DNA from: Pavlovales sp. CCMP2436
Taxonomy: Eukaryota; Haptophyta; Pavlovophyceae; Pavlovales
Length of the DNA stretch: 14,369 nucleotides
Direction: 5' to 3'
NCBI GenBank assembly: GCA_026770615.1
Contig: MU631698.1
Span: 59,569-73,937 of the forward strand
This document shows, piece after piece, positions 6,317-13,921 of the stretch; positions within the stretch are counted from its first letter, which is position 1; every line of letters starts with the position of its first letter. The notes under the pieces were generated by a model. That model saw only the letters and a program-made list of their open reading frames with translations, was not told the origin of the DNA and made no database searches. A program made the position numbers and the translations under genes.

Positions 6317-6416
6317 AGCTCCCCACTTCGGCATAGCGCGTAGGAGCCTGCGTCGGAGCGCTAAGATCAGCCTGACTTGAACTTGAAACGTACCGCCAGC
6401 CCGAACTCCCCTACAT
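6317..6416 (-). repeat. 100-bp repeat A, inverted copy
   Basis: The inverse of 5581-5680. On the minus strand CTATAC stands on both sides of the insertion (at 6421-6426 region and at 6311-6319). Removing the insertion and one CTATAC makes one continuous Pro-rich repeat unit, which supports a real insertion with a short target duplication. Confidence 0.75.
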
Positions 6417-6418
6417 TA

Positions 6419-6536
6419 GTATAGGTGGTATGGCCGCTGGTGCTGTGTTTTGATTCAGTTTTCTTGCTGCCCGCTCGGCTGTCTGGGCGGCCCACATGGC
6501 TGCCTCAAGCTTATACGCGTCGTATATAGATATATT
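6419..6536 (-). pseudogene. LINE segment: helical stretch before the Pro-rich tail
   Basis: The minus strand reads YDAYKLEAAMWAAQTAERAA then RKLNQNTAPAAIPP. The Ala/Glu/Arg-rich part looks helical or coiled-coil. It is in the same frame as the ORF2 remnant beyond the 642-bp element when that element and one TATT are removed, with one stop (TAA at 7219-7221) between them. Confidence 0.55.
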
Positions 6537-7178
6537 CGGCTAGACCCCTGAGACTGATCCTATCCAAACCTATGCAATAGGATGGGTGCGCACTGCTGCC
6601 ATTGGTCTTTATTTCGTGCTTCGAAGCTGAGCCTTGGAAGGTAGGGTCTCAAGAGGCACATAAAAAGCCTCGGCCCATGAGAACCTCCTCAATAACTAAT
6701 TAAGTACGACTAATTAAATGCCAAATTTAAATAAATAAATATTCCTATCCAATAGAAAATTCTCAGGGTGGTACCGATAGGTGCGTGGCCAGATGGGGCT
6801 CTGGGCTGCATCAGGGGTGCGCCGAACACACCTGGGGGTGTCTAGGCTACCCCACACACCACGCTGAGCCCCCCTCCGCTTAGAGCAGGTCCGCGTCGAC
6901 GCGCTGGCAAGCTTCTGGCACGTGCGCCCACATGCCCGAAACTTGGCCCCCACGCTGAAATTTATGTAATTTTTGTAGTGATTTCACGAGATCATAACGG
7001 ACCAACGGAAGGCCGCATCGTCAATCTGACTGATTCCTGGATATCCACATATCGGTCTGTCCATGGTGATGTGCGGTGACCCTAGGTCCCCGCCGCACGG
7101 TTCGTCGACTACAGCGTGCCGAACCCATCCTATTGAATAGGTTTGAAATCCTATTCAATAGGCTCAGGGGTCTAGCCG
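6537..7178. mobile_element. 642-bp non-autonomous TIR element with TATT duplication
   Basis: The ends are perfect 16-bp inverted repeats (CGGCTAGACCCCTGAG at 6537-6552 and its inverse at 7163-7178), extending imperfectly to about 55 bp. TATT lies directly outside both ends (6533-6536 and 7179-7182). Just inside the right end is a perfect 13-bp hairpin (7129-7141/7150-7162). The right third (6951-7124) matches 2770-2949. There is no convincing ORF, so it would depend on a transposase supplied elsewhere. The superfamily is not clear from the termini. Confidence 0.75.
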
Positions 7179-8036
7179 TATTGTCCTTGGTTAGCGCCGC
7201 TGATGCTTCGATTGCCGCTTAGCGTGATGTATGCATGCTGAGGCTATGTCGTAAGAGCGTGTAGTGTAAGTAGTCGCCGGGCTTGGGTGCATCACCGGTG
7301 TTGGCGTCCTTCTTTATGAGCTCTTCTTTGACACTTAATCCTACCCTTCCAGTGAAGTAGTCCGGTCGAGATATCATGTGTGTCGCCATTGATTTTGATT
7401 TGGCGGGTCCCAGGCGCGAGGCCAGTTCCTTACAAAGCGAGCGGTGGAGGTCGTGGCGGTGCTTTTCCGTTGACGAGCACTCGTGGTATAGGTGGTGTTT
7501 TGTGTCTTGTGAGTTAGGTGCTTTGCACAGAGGGCAGGTGAGGCCCATTGTTTCAGGCCTTCCGTCAATGGTAATTGTAGTGGTGACCATCTCAGGGAAT
7601 TCTGTTGCCCACTCGAGGCATTGTGACGGTATGATCCAAGTACCAATCTTGACATGTGTCTGGTGTACTTTTCCGTGGGTCGCTGTTGCCCCCTAGCTCG
7701 TGGGAGGCGCAGAGCTGTTGTGCTCTCTTTTGACCACATGGCTTCTACATTGGCAATTCTACCTATTCCTTGGGCATGTTTGACGGGGCCTCTCTTCTCT
7801 AGGCGTTACCTTGCAACTCTGTCTATTAGCGTATGGCGTGCTGTTCGTTGGTCGGATGTGATGATGTCTCCTGTCGCAGTGGCCGCTATTGCCCAGCACT
7901 GGGCCGTGAGCGTGTTTTCTGTGAGCTGTACTGTGGCGGCTTCTCTGTGTACTGCTACTGCCTTTGAGCCCCAGTCGCTCAATGCGTTCTGCACGAGCTT
8001 TATGACGGCCGGGGGTTGGAGGTGGGGACTGATCCA
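7179..8036 (-). pseudogene. LINE ORF2 C-terminal remnant with CCHC knuckle
   Basis: The minus-strand frame from about 8036 reads through LVQNALSDWGSKAVAVHR and HTLIDRVAR, hits TAA at 7808-7806, and continues in frame through RLEKRGPVKHAQGIGRIAN. A frame change occurs near 7695. The new frame gives KIGTWIIPSQCLEWATEFPE and the knuckle CPLCKAPNSQDTKHHLYHEC at 7536-7477 (CX2C, then HX4C), ending at TAA 7221-7219. A CX2C...HX4C knuckle after reverse transcriptase and RNase H domains is typical of many non-LTR retrotransposon ORF2 proteins. Those catalytic domains are absent here, so the copy is 5' truncated. It directly abuts the stop codon of the oxidoreductase gene. Confidence 0.65.
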
Positions 8037-9089
8037 TCACTCGCATATCTTGATGACATTCTTGCCCTTGGACCGCCCACTGATCAGTCGGTCGAAAGCC
8101 TTTTGAAAGTCCTCCATCGGGTGCACCGCATCGATGACCGCCTTGATCTGTCCGTCCTCTGACGCCTTGGCCAGCACACGCAGGTCGTCTCCGTTGGGCG
8201 ACAAAAACATGTAGCTCCAGTGCACCTTGCACGCGGCGGCGTTGCTCATGGCTGCCTTGTTGCGCTTCAACCACAAAAACATGCGCACAAACCAGGGCAG
8301 CGCGGTGCCGTTGATCAAAGTCAGCTCGGCCACGGTGGGGGTGCCGGCGACAGTGACCACGTGGCCGCCCTCTTTGACCAGCGCGCACATCTTGTGAGAC
8401 TCGTTGGTGGTGTCGAACGCAAAGTCGAACTTTTCCTCCGTGACGAGCTTATCCTCGAACTTGTCTGCGCGGTAGTTGACTACGATATCCGCGCCCAGCT
8501 CCATGACTAGATCGGTCTTGTCCCCAGGACTGGCGGTGGTGACCACTACGCTGCACTTGAACACGTGCTTGGCGAGCTGGATGGCGGCTGTGCCCACGCC
8601 GCCCGCGCCGCCCGTGATCACCACGCGGTGCCCCTCCTTGACGCCGCCGCGGCGCAGCGCCTGCAGCGCCGTCACCCACGCCAGCGGCAGCGACGCCGCC
8701 TGCTCGAAGCTCATGTTGTTCGGTTTCAGCGCGACCAGCTGCTCGTGCGCAACCACGAACTCGCTCAGCGACCCTTGCGACACATCCTTGAGCCGCACGA
8801 ACACCGCGTCGCCCACGCTGAAGGCGCCCGCGCCGCCGTCCGCCACGGCCGCCACCACGCCCGCGGCATCGTACCCGATCAGCGCGGGCCACGCGGGCTC
8901 TGGGGTCACCATCTTGAGCCCGCCCTGCAGCCGGATAATGTCAACAGGGTTGATGCTTGACGCGTGCACCTTGATCAGCAGCTCCCCAGCCTTGCTCGCC
9001 ACCGGCACCGGCACGTCGCTCTTGAGCCGCAACTCGCCGAGACCGTACTTGTCAAAGCCAACCGCGCGCATAGTCAACTCGGTTGCCAT
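8037..9089 (-). CDS. Zinc-independent quinone oxidoreductase-like protein (MDR superfamily)
   Basis: A complete, intronless 350-residue ORF. The N-terminal GroES-like fold covers roughly residues 1-135 (MRAVGFDKYG, INPVD near 47-50, PALIGYDAAGVV near 68-79, GDAVF near 93-97). The Rossmann fold follows, with the dinucleotide-binding loop VVITGGAGGVGTAAIQLAKH near 156-175 and ELGADIVVNYR near 197-207. The end, GRSKGKNVIKICE, matches the usual GR-KGK-V--- close of this family. The cysteines that bind catalytic and structural zinc in alcohol dehydrogenases are absent, which points to the NADPH-dependent quinone/enone reductase branch (resembling RTN4IP1-type or AST-type proteins); the substrate is unknown. 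There is no clear targeting peptide, so it is probably cytosolic. The ATG at 9087-9089 lies in GGGATGG, and Met7 is an alternative start. LINE DNA begins right after the TGA. Confidence 0.93.
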   Translation of the reverse strand: MATELTMRAVGFDKYGLGELRLKSDVPVPVASKAGELLIKVHASSINPVDIIRLQGGLKMVTPEPAWPALIGYDAAGVVAAVADGGAGAFSVGDAVFVRLKDVSQGSLSEFVVAHEQLVALKPNNMSFEQAASLPLAWVTALQALRRGGVKEGHRVVITGGAGGVGTAAIQLAKHVFKCSVVVTTASPGDKTDLVMELGADIVVNYRADKFEDKLVTEEKFDFAFDTTNESHKMCALVKEGGHVVTVAGTPTVAELTLINGTALPWFVRMFLWLKRNKAAMSNAAACKVHWSYMFLSPNGDDLRVLAKASEDGQIKAVIDAVHPMEDFQKAFDRLISGRSKGKNVIKICE

Positions 9090-9563
9090 CCCCGATCAAG
9101 CCCCGTCTCTAAATTTTGACGATGTACAACGCTCGCCACCCGCTTTTCAAAAGACAGGACGTTTCAGTGCTATGGGGGTATCTTACTCACGAAGAAAAAA
9201 ATGAGTCATTCATTAGGAATGGTGGCAGGATTCATTGCAACTGAACCCATTCATTCAACAGAATTAGCCTCGGTTCATGGATGAAGATTCATGAGCGCTA
9301 GCACCGGCGCTGAATGAGGCAATGAGCTTGATGAAAGGGGCCCAGTCTGTTGAGCCAGCATGCCCACAGGCACAGGCTGGCGCGCGACTCTCCTTCCACG
9401 GACCAACGGCGGGCAACATCAGCCACCAACCAGAACGCACGTACAATCAGCCAAGGGCTCTGCGCCGGAGTGATGTGGCGGGTGGTCCAACCTCGATACA
9501 TATGTATGCACGAAGAATTTTTTTACGTCGAATGGGTAAAATAGTGCGAAGATGTGGTTGTGA
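9090..9563. other. Intergenic region upstream of the oxidoreductase
   Basis: No gene is supported. It should hold the promoter of the minus-strand oxidoreductase, but no clear TATA box is seen. At 9200-9330 there is a cluster of TTCATTCA/TGAATGA-type words, which recurs at 10185-10320. Confidence 0.45.
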
Positions 9564-9738
9564 CATACAGGGGATCGCGGGCAATAAGAACGGCGAGTTT
9601 TGAGGCCGAGGCTGAGTTTCTTAGCAACTTACATACAAACAGTGGTTAAATTTTGGTTAAAATTACTACTGAAGGGCTAAAAAACGAGGCTCAGTTTCTT
9701 AATACGACGGTTTCTTATTGCCCGCGATCCCCTGTATG
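9564..9738. mobile_element. 175-bp fold-back element with perfect 27-bp inverted ends
   Basis: The left arm at 9564-9590 starts CATACAGGGGATCGCGGGCA and the right arm at 9712-9738 is its exact 27-base reverse complement. The interior contains two direct copies of a GAGGC...AGTTTCTTA block and A/T-rich sequence. No target duplication is evident (flanks TTGTGA and CCGACC). It is likely a MITE or other fold-back element. Confidence 0.65.
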
Positions 9739-9970
9739 CCGACCGGGGCGCACGCCTCGGCCGCGGTGGCCGCGGCGGCCGCGGCGGCCGCGGCGGACAG
9801 GGCACACGCACCTAAATGGACGTGAGCGTTGTGTGTGTGGGGGGGGAGGGGGGGGAGCCTGTGGCAATTGCTACGAGTTCACCACCAACCTCACCTCTAC
9901 CACCACCATTCCTGCTGCCAGGACTAACGTCTGACGTCGACCAAGTCCGTGAGTGAACAACACCTGTTGA
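9739..9970. repeat. GC-rich and G-rich simple sequence
   Basis: (GCGGCC)n-like sequence at about 9758-9796 and a G-run tract at 9835-9860. The short open frames crossing it are low complexity. No gene is supported. Confidence 0.6.
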
Positions 9971-10158
9971 ACCATGCTGAGCCGCTATATATATATATAT
10001 ATATATATGTAGAGATCCATCGGCACGCGCGGTGGCGCCCAAGCCAGCGCAGCCGACTAAGGCACGCATCAGGCAATGGGCGACGCAGCGCTCAGACCAG
10101 CACAACATTCAGAACAGTCAGACGCCAGCTTTAATCCCTTTCATAAATATATGTAGAG
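9971..10158 (-). repeat. 130-bp repeat B, copy 3 (reversed), with (TA)n
   Basis: CCATGCTGAGCCGC followed by about eleven TA units (to about 10007), then repeat B in reverse orientation at 10012-10138 and ATAAATATATGTAG. The leading CCATGCTGAGCCGCTATATA string also occurs at 5556-5577, next to repeat A. Confidence 0.75.
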
Positions 10159-10184
10159 TTAGAAGCCTACCGGTGCTCGGCCCT

Positions 10185-10320
10185 CATGAACATTCACCAA
10201 CTTCTGGCGCTGATGAATGAGCCAGTGAATGAGCGCGCGGGCACCAGCGGCCGTGAATGAAGAGCTCACGAGGGTTCATTCACTGGCTCATGAACTGTTC
10301 ATCTGAAGGCCTATGAATTA
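10185..10320. repeat. Inverted repeat rich in TGAATGA words
   Basis: GAATGAGCCAGTGAATGA near 10214 pairs with TCATTCACTGGCTCAT near 10277. Several further TGAATGA/TTCATTCA words fall between and around them. A related, less ordered cluster lies at 9200-9330. Confidence 0.5.
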
Positions 10321-10619
10321 ATGCGAGGGTTTAGCACCGAGACGTTTCAGGATTTTAAAAAAAAGTATCTGATACTTAGTTATCTTCGCGACAGCACACG
10401 GCTTGGGCTCACTGCATGTTTGAAATCCACAGCGCGTCCGATCAAGAGCGGGAGTTTGGCTGCGATGTGAGGCGCACGGAGGTTCGACCTCAACGTCCAC
10501 GGGCCAAACCGCGCTCGAACGGGAGCCGAACAGCCCTGGGAAGCGCAGGCGAGCCACGGCGGAGAGGTGGCGGAATTCGTGACCAAAATTACAGTGGCGC
10601 CAAACCCTTTACTGTTTAC
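10321..10619. other. Upstream DNA of SMC3 with no supported gene
   Basis: Moderately GC-rich with a short A-run near 10358. A GGTTCGACCTC string at 10482-10492 resembles a B box, but no cloverleaf can be drawn around it. No repeat copy is seen elsewhere in the window. Confidence 0.4.
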
Positions 10620-10871
10620 AGGCCTTTGATTGCAGCCTGCCCATAATTGTACGGGGCCGGCACCAGGGAAATAGCAGGGTGTCTCGCGGGCTCTTACGGC
10701 AATGCCGCAGCACATCGGAGATAGGTCTAGCTTTCGCCTCATGCCCCACATCAAAAAAGAAAAAGAAAAAAAAGGCCCCACCCCCGGCCTCTTTTTAAGA
10801 TCTCAGTCCGACACAGCGAGAGCCCTGGCGAGAGAGCGCGCGAAAGCAGAGTGGCGGCCGGCCGAGTCGCC
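10620..10871 (+). promoter_or_regulatory. SMC3 promoter and 5' leader
   Basis: This holds the upstream DNA of the SMC3 exon. It is duplicated at 2412-2613. An A/G tract (10753-10774) is followed by the core at 10788-10819, which holds a TATA-like TTTTTAAGA and then CAGTCCGACACAGCGA; both are kept in the duplicate while spacer bases differ. The leader from about 10820 to the ATG is GC-rich. The transcription start is inferred, not shown. Confidence 0.5.
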
Positions 10872-10959
10872 ATGTTCATCAAGCAGGTGATCCTCGAGGG
10901 CTTCAAGGTGTACAAGGAGCGCGTCGAGATTGACCTCAACAACAAGCACAACTGCGTCG
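10872..10959 (+). CDS. SMC3: SMC3 (cohesin ATPase subunit), exon 1, partial
   Basis: The exon begins ATG in CGCCATGTTC and reads MFIKQVILEGFKVYKERVEI, then DLNNKHNCV. It matches the first strand and turn of the SMC N-terminal ATPase head, where SMC3 proteins have M-(Y/F)-I-K-Q-V-I--GF--Y and then KHN before the Walker A loop. SMC3 is a ring subunit of cohesin and acts in the nucleus in sister-chromatid cohesion. The similarity stops at a GT donor (10960-10961), one base into the next codon, just before the P-loop would start. No Walker A (GxxGxGKS) sequence follows anywhere downstream in the window, so exon 2 lies beyond a long intron or the gene is truncated. An upstream in-frame extension exists, but the ATG at 10872 matches the family start. 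Assignment to SMC3 rather than another SMC rests on the MFIKQV start. Confidence 0.75.
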
Positions 10960-11289
10960 GTCCGTGCCGCACGCTGAGCCGCGCTAAGGGCACACCCGGG
11001 CTTGCTGCGCGCGCATGCGCGTGGGCGTCGCACGAGGGCTGCAGGTAGTGTAGAGCTCTGATGGCGGGCATCCTCTATTCTCGGTGGGGGGCCGCGTCGT
11101 GCGAGTCCGCCTCTAGTCCACGTCGACTGTTGTGTCTGGTCCGACTCCCACACGGGTGCCGTTAAAATACCGCGCTAAATTCGATAAATTTGATAAATTC
11201 ATCAAAAATCTCTACTAAATTCGATATTTTCATCGCCATCTCTCTCCTTCTGTTGTCTCTACTGGCGGTTCATCGAGATATTTACTTAC
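10960..11289. other. Putative SMC3 intron 1 (start) with no second exon seen
   Basis: GC-rich to about 11160, then A/T-rich with direct AAATTCGATA words at 11177 and 11217. No P-loop-coding exon and no clear acceptor leading to one is visible. Confidence 0.35.
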
Positions 11290-11385
11290 ATCTCACGGCG
11301 GCCTGCGGGAGCCACTCCTCGATCTCGGTAGTGCCAAGGCGGTATTTGGCGAGCCAGATCGTGACATACACGTCCGCATCCTTTG
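11290..11385 (-). CDS. Candidate minus-strand exon of an unknown gene
   Basis: On the minus strand a 96-base segment is bounded by CACAG (acceptor, exon from 11385) and GTAAGT (donor from 11289). A T-rich tract lies about 20 bases before the acceptor. It encodes DVYVTIWLAKYRLGTTEIEE followed by WLPQAAVR, with balanced composition and GC-rich third positions. No family is recognised. The segment lies within or after SMC3 intron 1 on the opposite strand, so it may be a captured exon or a coincidence. Confidence 0.3.
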
Positions 11386-11543
11386 CTGTGCACTACTCCA
11401 TGCTCCAGTAAAAAAAAGTAGCATGCCAAAAATGTGTTCTCCTTTTTAAAAGTGAGGTCGAGCCACCCTGGATGTTGTACCGCCTCGCCCCGCCTCAGCC
11501 GCCTCGCCTTGTTGCACGGCGCGGGAGGAAGGTATGGTGGAGG

Positions 11544-11872
11544 TTGGTGGGGGTTTGGTGGGGGGGTAAAAACCCCCACCACCATCCCCACCATTCGTCC
11601 GCATACTGAGACCCCTACTACGGACACCCCCATTTTGGTGAGCGGTGACGGGTTTTCAAAAAAAGTAATCCGTGGGCGATTCCGCCCCTGCTCGTCCCGG
11701 CCTATGTATGGAATGGCCATACTCACAGTTAAAAAAAAAGTCTCAAAACTTTTTAGAGAGAAACCTGTCACCGCCCACCAAAATGGCGCGTCCGCAGTAG
11801 GGGTCTCAGTACGCGATCAAATGGTGGGGATGGTGGTGGGGGTTTTCACCCCCACCAACGTACCCCCACCAA
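11544..11872. mobile_element. 329-bp MITE with long imperfect inverted ends
   Basis: The ends TTGGTGGGGGT (11544) and ACCCCCACCAA (to 11872) start inverted repeats of about 115 bp. On both sides these run through a short hairpin (GGTGGGGG, A-rich loop, CCCCCACC), ACCATCCCCACCATT, a (T/G)ACTGAGACCCCTACT block, GCGGAC or CGGACACC, and CCATTTTGGTG.GCGGTGAC. The middle (about 11655-11760) is A/T-rich. A truncated relative is at 1665-1889. There is no coding capacity. Open frames across it are Gly/Pro low-complexity artefacts. Confidence 0.75.
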
Positions 11873-13355
11873 GTGCGCCTTCAGCCACCGAGCTCCACCG
11901 ATTGAACTTCATAGAATGCATTCACTAAGTACAACGTCTTCTTTCTAAGTAGAGCCAGTCTTTCGAATCTAGATTTCACGCAAGTTTTTAAACCAAATCT
12001 AGAGATGGCTCTTCAGCGGATGAGGCGCGCTGGAGATACCTGCTGGCACGGCGGATTCACCTCTCGGAGTGCGTGACGTCCTTATGAACCGACGATGACG
12101 GAGTCTCGAGCGGAATAAATTATATAGACTGGCTTCTAGAGCCTTCTCCCGGTCCCCGGGCCTCCAGGGGAGGCGGGGAGCCGTCGCGCGCCTCTTAGGT
12201 GAGCCGGGTGCCATTCAACTCCGAAGACCCGCCTCATCGCCCCTGATCGCCCCCCGTCCCAGGCGAACAAGGGCGCGACGGCCGCACCTGCGCGCCTCAA
12301 AGGCGACATGGCGCGCGCGGGGAGCATCCCCTGCAAGCACCAGGGCCGCCTACAACCCAGCGGCACCCATATGGGCGCGGCGCGGCTGGGATCAGTCCCC
12401 GCTGCGTAGACGGCCGGGTTCTTAAAAGTTCAAAAAAAATCACAATTTTTGCATGTATTTTTACGCAAGCACTCATTTTTCATTCTTAGTGGGCGCTTGT
12501 CAGCCAGCCAAATGTGCCTCGGGTGAAGCTCCACATTATTTAGCCGGCAGGGACGTCGGGAAGGTCTCCGTATGTAGTGTGTACCCAATGTCGTGTACCT
12601 TATGGCGCGGGAAGTATTGACTAGTGTTCGTATGAACCCGGCTAGAGGGTGTGACTCGCGCGCGTTCTGAGGGTTTCGAGCCTGTGCGAGGGTGCGCTGC
12701 AGTGCCCAGGTCCAGCCGAGGCAAACGCAGCCTTCACCGGGCCACTGACGGCCCACCTGTGGGCACCCGCAGATGCGAGCCGGAATTACCCGTCTTTTTT
12801 TGGGCACCAAATGTGACCCCCAAAGACCGACCCAGAAGCGGACTAATTCCATAGCTAAAGAGCGCGCATTTCCGGTCGGAAACATGCACGGTCCGGGGGG
12901 TTGCTCTGGCGCCTCCGGACCCAACTAGCGCGAGTTAAGCGGTGGCTATGGACCTCCCGGATTTTTAGCCGGAATTACCCGTGAGCACTGTGGTCCGAAC
13001 TCCGGCGTGACGATCACCGGCGCGCCCACCTCCGTTGCGGAAGTGCTGCCGGCCATAGTATGCCCGCCTACATGGACAACAAGCGCGTGCAGCCTTGGTC
13101 TACAGGCAACTGCTAAGCAACAATGCGTCCCCACCGGGCCCTGTGCCCACTTTAAATTCCCGCCAAAAGGCCCCCGTCCCGCCGACGGGCCCTCGGGCCT
13201 TCGTCACTATCGAGAGGCTAGCGGTATTGAACGCAAGCACGAGCTAAGAGAGGATTGGAGTCCGAGACGCGGTGAAGCGTCGAAGGCAGCTAGAGAGAGA
13301 GAGAGCTACATTGAGTTGGCTCAGTGAGCTTAATTAAGAAATAGAGCGAGCAAGC
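11873..13355. other. Long stretch without a supported gene
   Basis: It is mixed GC-rich DNA with no recognisable domain in any frame. The longest open frame (12430-12924, minus) lacks any motif. A 16-bp direct repeat, AGCCGGAATTACCCGT, occurs at 12778-12793 and 12967-12982. A (GA)n run sits at about 13300-13311. Confidence 0.45.
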
Positions 13356-13447
13356 GTAACCGCCTTTTCTGTGGACGGGTGGCAAGTTCCTATAGTCGTC
13401 AGGATGGCAGACAGAGCCCAAGTGAGAGGACACTTGGGCTCCCGATA
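13356..13447 (+). repeat. 92-bp exact direct repeat, unit 1, with hairpin
   Basis: Starts GTAACCGCCTTTTCTGTGG and is identical to 13483-13574. Near its end GAGCCCAAGT and ACTTGGGCTC form a 10-bp stem around GAGAGGAC. Confidence 0.85.
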
Positions 13448-13482
13448 CCCTCGCCCAATCTGGACGGGACAACGTTCAGGTT

Positions 13483-13574
13483 GTAACCGCCTTTTCTGTG
13501 GACGGGTGGCAAGTTCCTATAGTCGTCAGGATGGCAGACAGAGCCCAAGTGAGAGGACACTTGGGCTCCCGATA
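13483..13574 (+). repeat. 92-bp exact direct repeat, unit 2, with hairpin
   Basis: Identical over all 92 bases to 13356-13447, from which it is separated by a 35-base unique spacer. It carries the same 10-bp hairpin. Confidence 0.85.
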
Positions 13575-13668
13575 GTCACGCCTTCCCAACGGCCCGATCC
13601 TCGACCTGCGTAACTTAAGAGAATTTTAAGTACGAGTCCTGTAAGCAAATGATCGGAACCCCCACACG

Positions 13669-13690
13669 TAGCTACGTATATACGTAGCTA
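13669..13690. repeat. Perfect 22-bp palindrome
   Basis: TAGCTACGTA followed by its continuation TATACGTAGCTA reads the same on both strands. No function can be assigned. Confidence 0.8.
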
Positions 13691-13921
13691 GCAGGTTCAA
13701 TTCTACCTAGAGTAATATATGCAGAGTAACCGATATAGAGACAAGGCCTCACTCACTCCCGAGGCCGAAGGCCGTGACAGCTAAAAGCCCTAAGAAACTC
13801 ACTATTCAGCCTCATTCGGAATTCTCTGCGCTTCATGCCCGTCCGTATAGTACGAAACAGCCGAGTGAATCCCTCAACGAGTGTAGTGTCGCACTGCGTG
13901 AGGCTCGCTGGCCGACACACG

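Larger units (their letters stand above)
2995..8036 (-). mobile_element. Decayed LINE-like retrotransposon with nested insertions (composite)
   Basis: I join these minus-strand parts into one element in 5'-to-3' order: 8036-7179 (ORF2 C-terminal part with a CCHC knuckle), 6536-6419 and 6316-5862 (Pro-rich tandem tail), 5575-5228 (tail with an RSS-KR motif), 3780-3555 (C-terminal end) and 3235-2995 (3' UTR ending TTACACAC). The last three parts follow the same order as in the plus-strand copy at 294-1530. The gaps are filled by insertions at 6537-7178, 6317-6418, about 5576-5861, 3781-5227 and about 3270-3541. Reverse transcriptase and endonuclease domains are absent, so the copy is 5' truncated. 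Internal stops and shifts show it is dead. That it is one original copy is inference. Confidence 0.55.

Noticed and set aside
8476..9204. 242-residue plus-strand open frame opposite the oxidoreductase
   Set aside because: A shadow of the GC-rich minus-strand gene; its Ser/Thr/Pro-rich composition follows from the antisense codons.
10482..10492. GGTTCGACCTC as a tRNA B box
   Set aside because: No acceptor stem, D arm or anticodon arm can be formed around it.
10803..11153. 116-residue minus-strand open frame opposite SMC3
   Set aside because: It includes the antisense of the SMC3 exon and leader; no independent evidence.
11434..11928. Open frames of 160 residues on both strands
   Set aside because: They cross the MITE inverted repeats and are Gly/Pro/Thr low-complexity products of GGTGGGGG units.
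12430..12924. 164-residue minus-strand open frame
   Set aside because: No domain, no third-position bias and no supporting neighbours; its length is possible by chance in GC-rich DNA.
13059..13247. Plus-strand open frame of 62 residues with natural-looking composition after an AG
   Set aside because: It has no start codon, weak third-position bias and no pyrimidine tract before the AG, so it is too weak to annotate as an exon.
13680..13715. AGGTTCAATTCTACC as an organellar tRNA T arm
   Set aside because: The T stem does not pair properly and no matching acceptor stem is found upstream.
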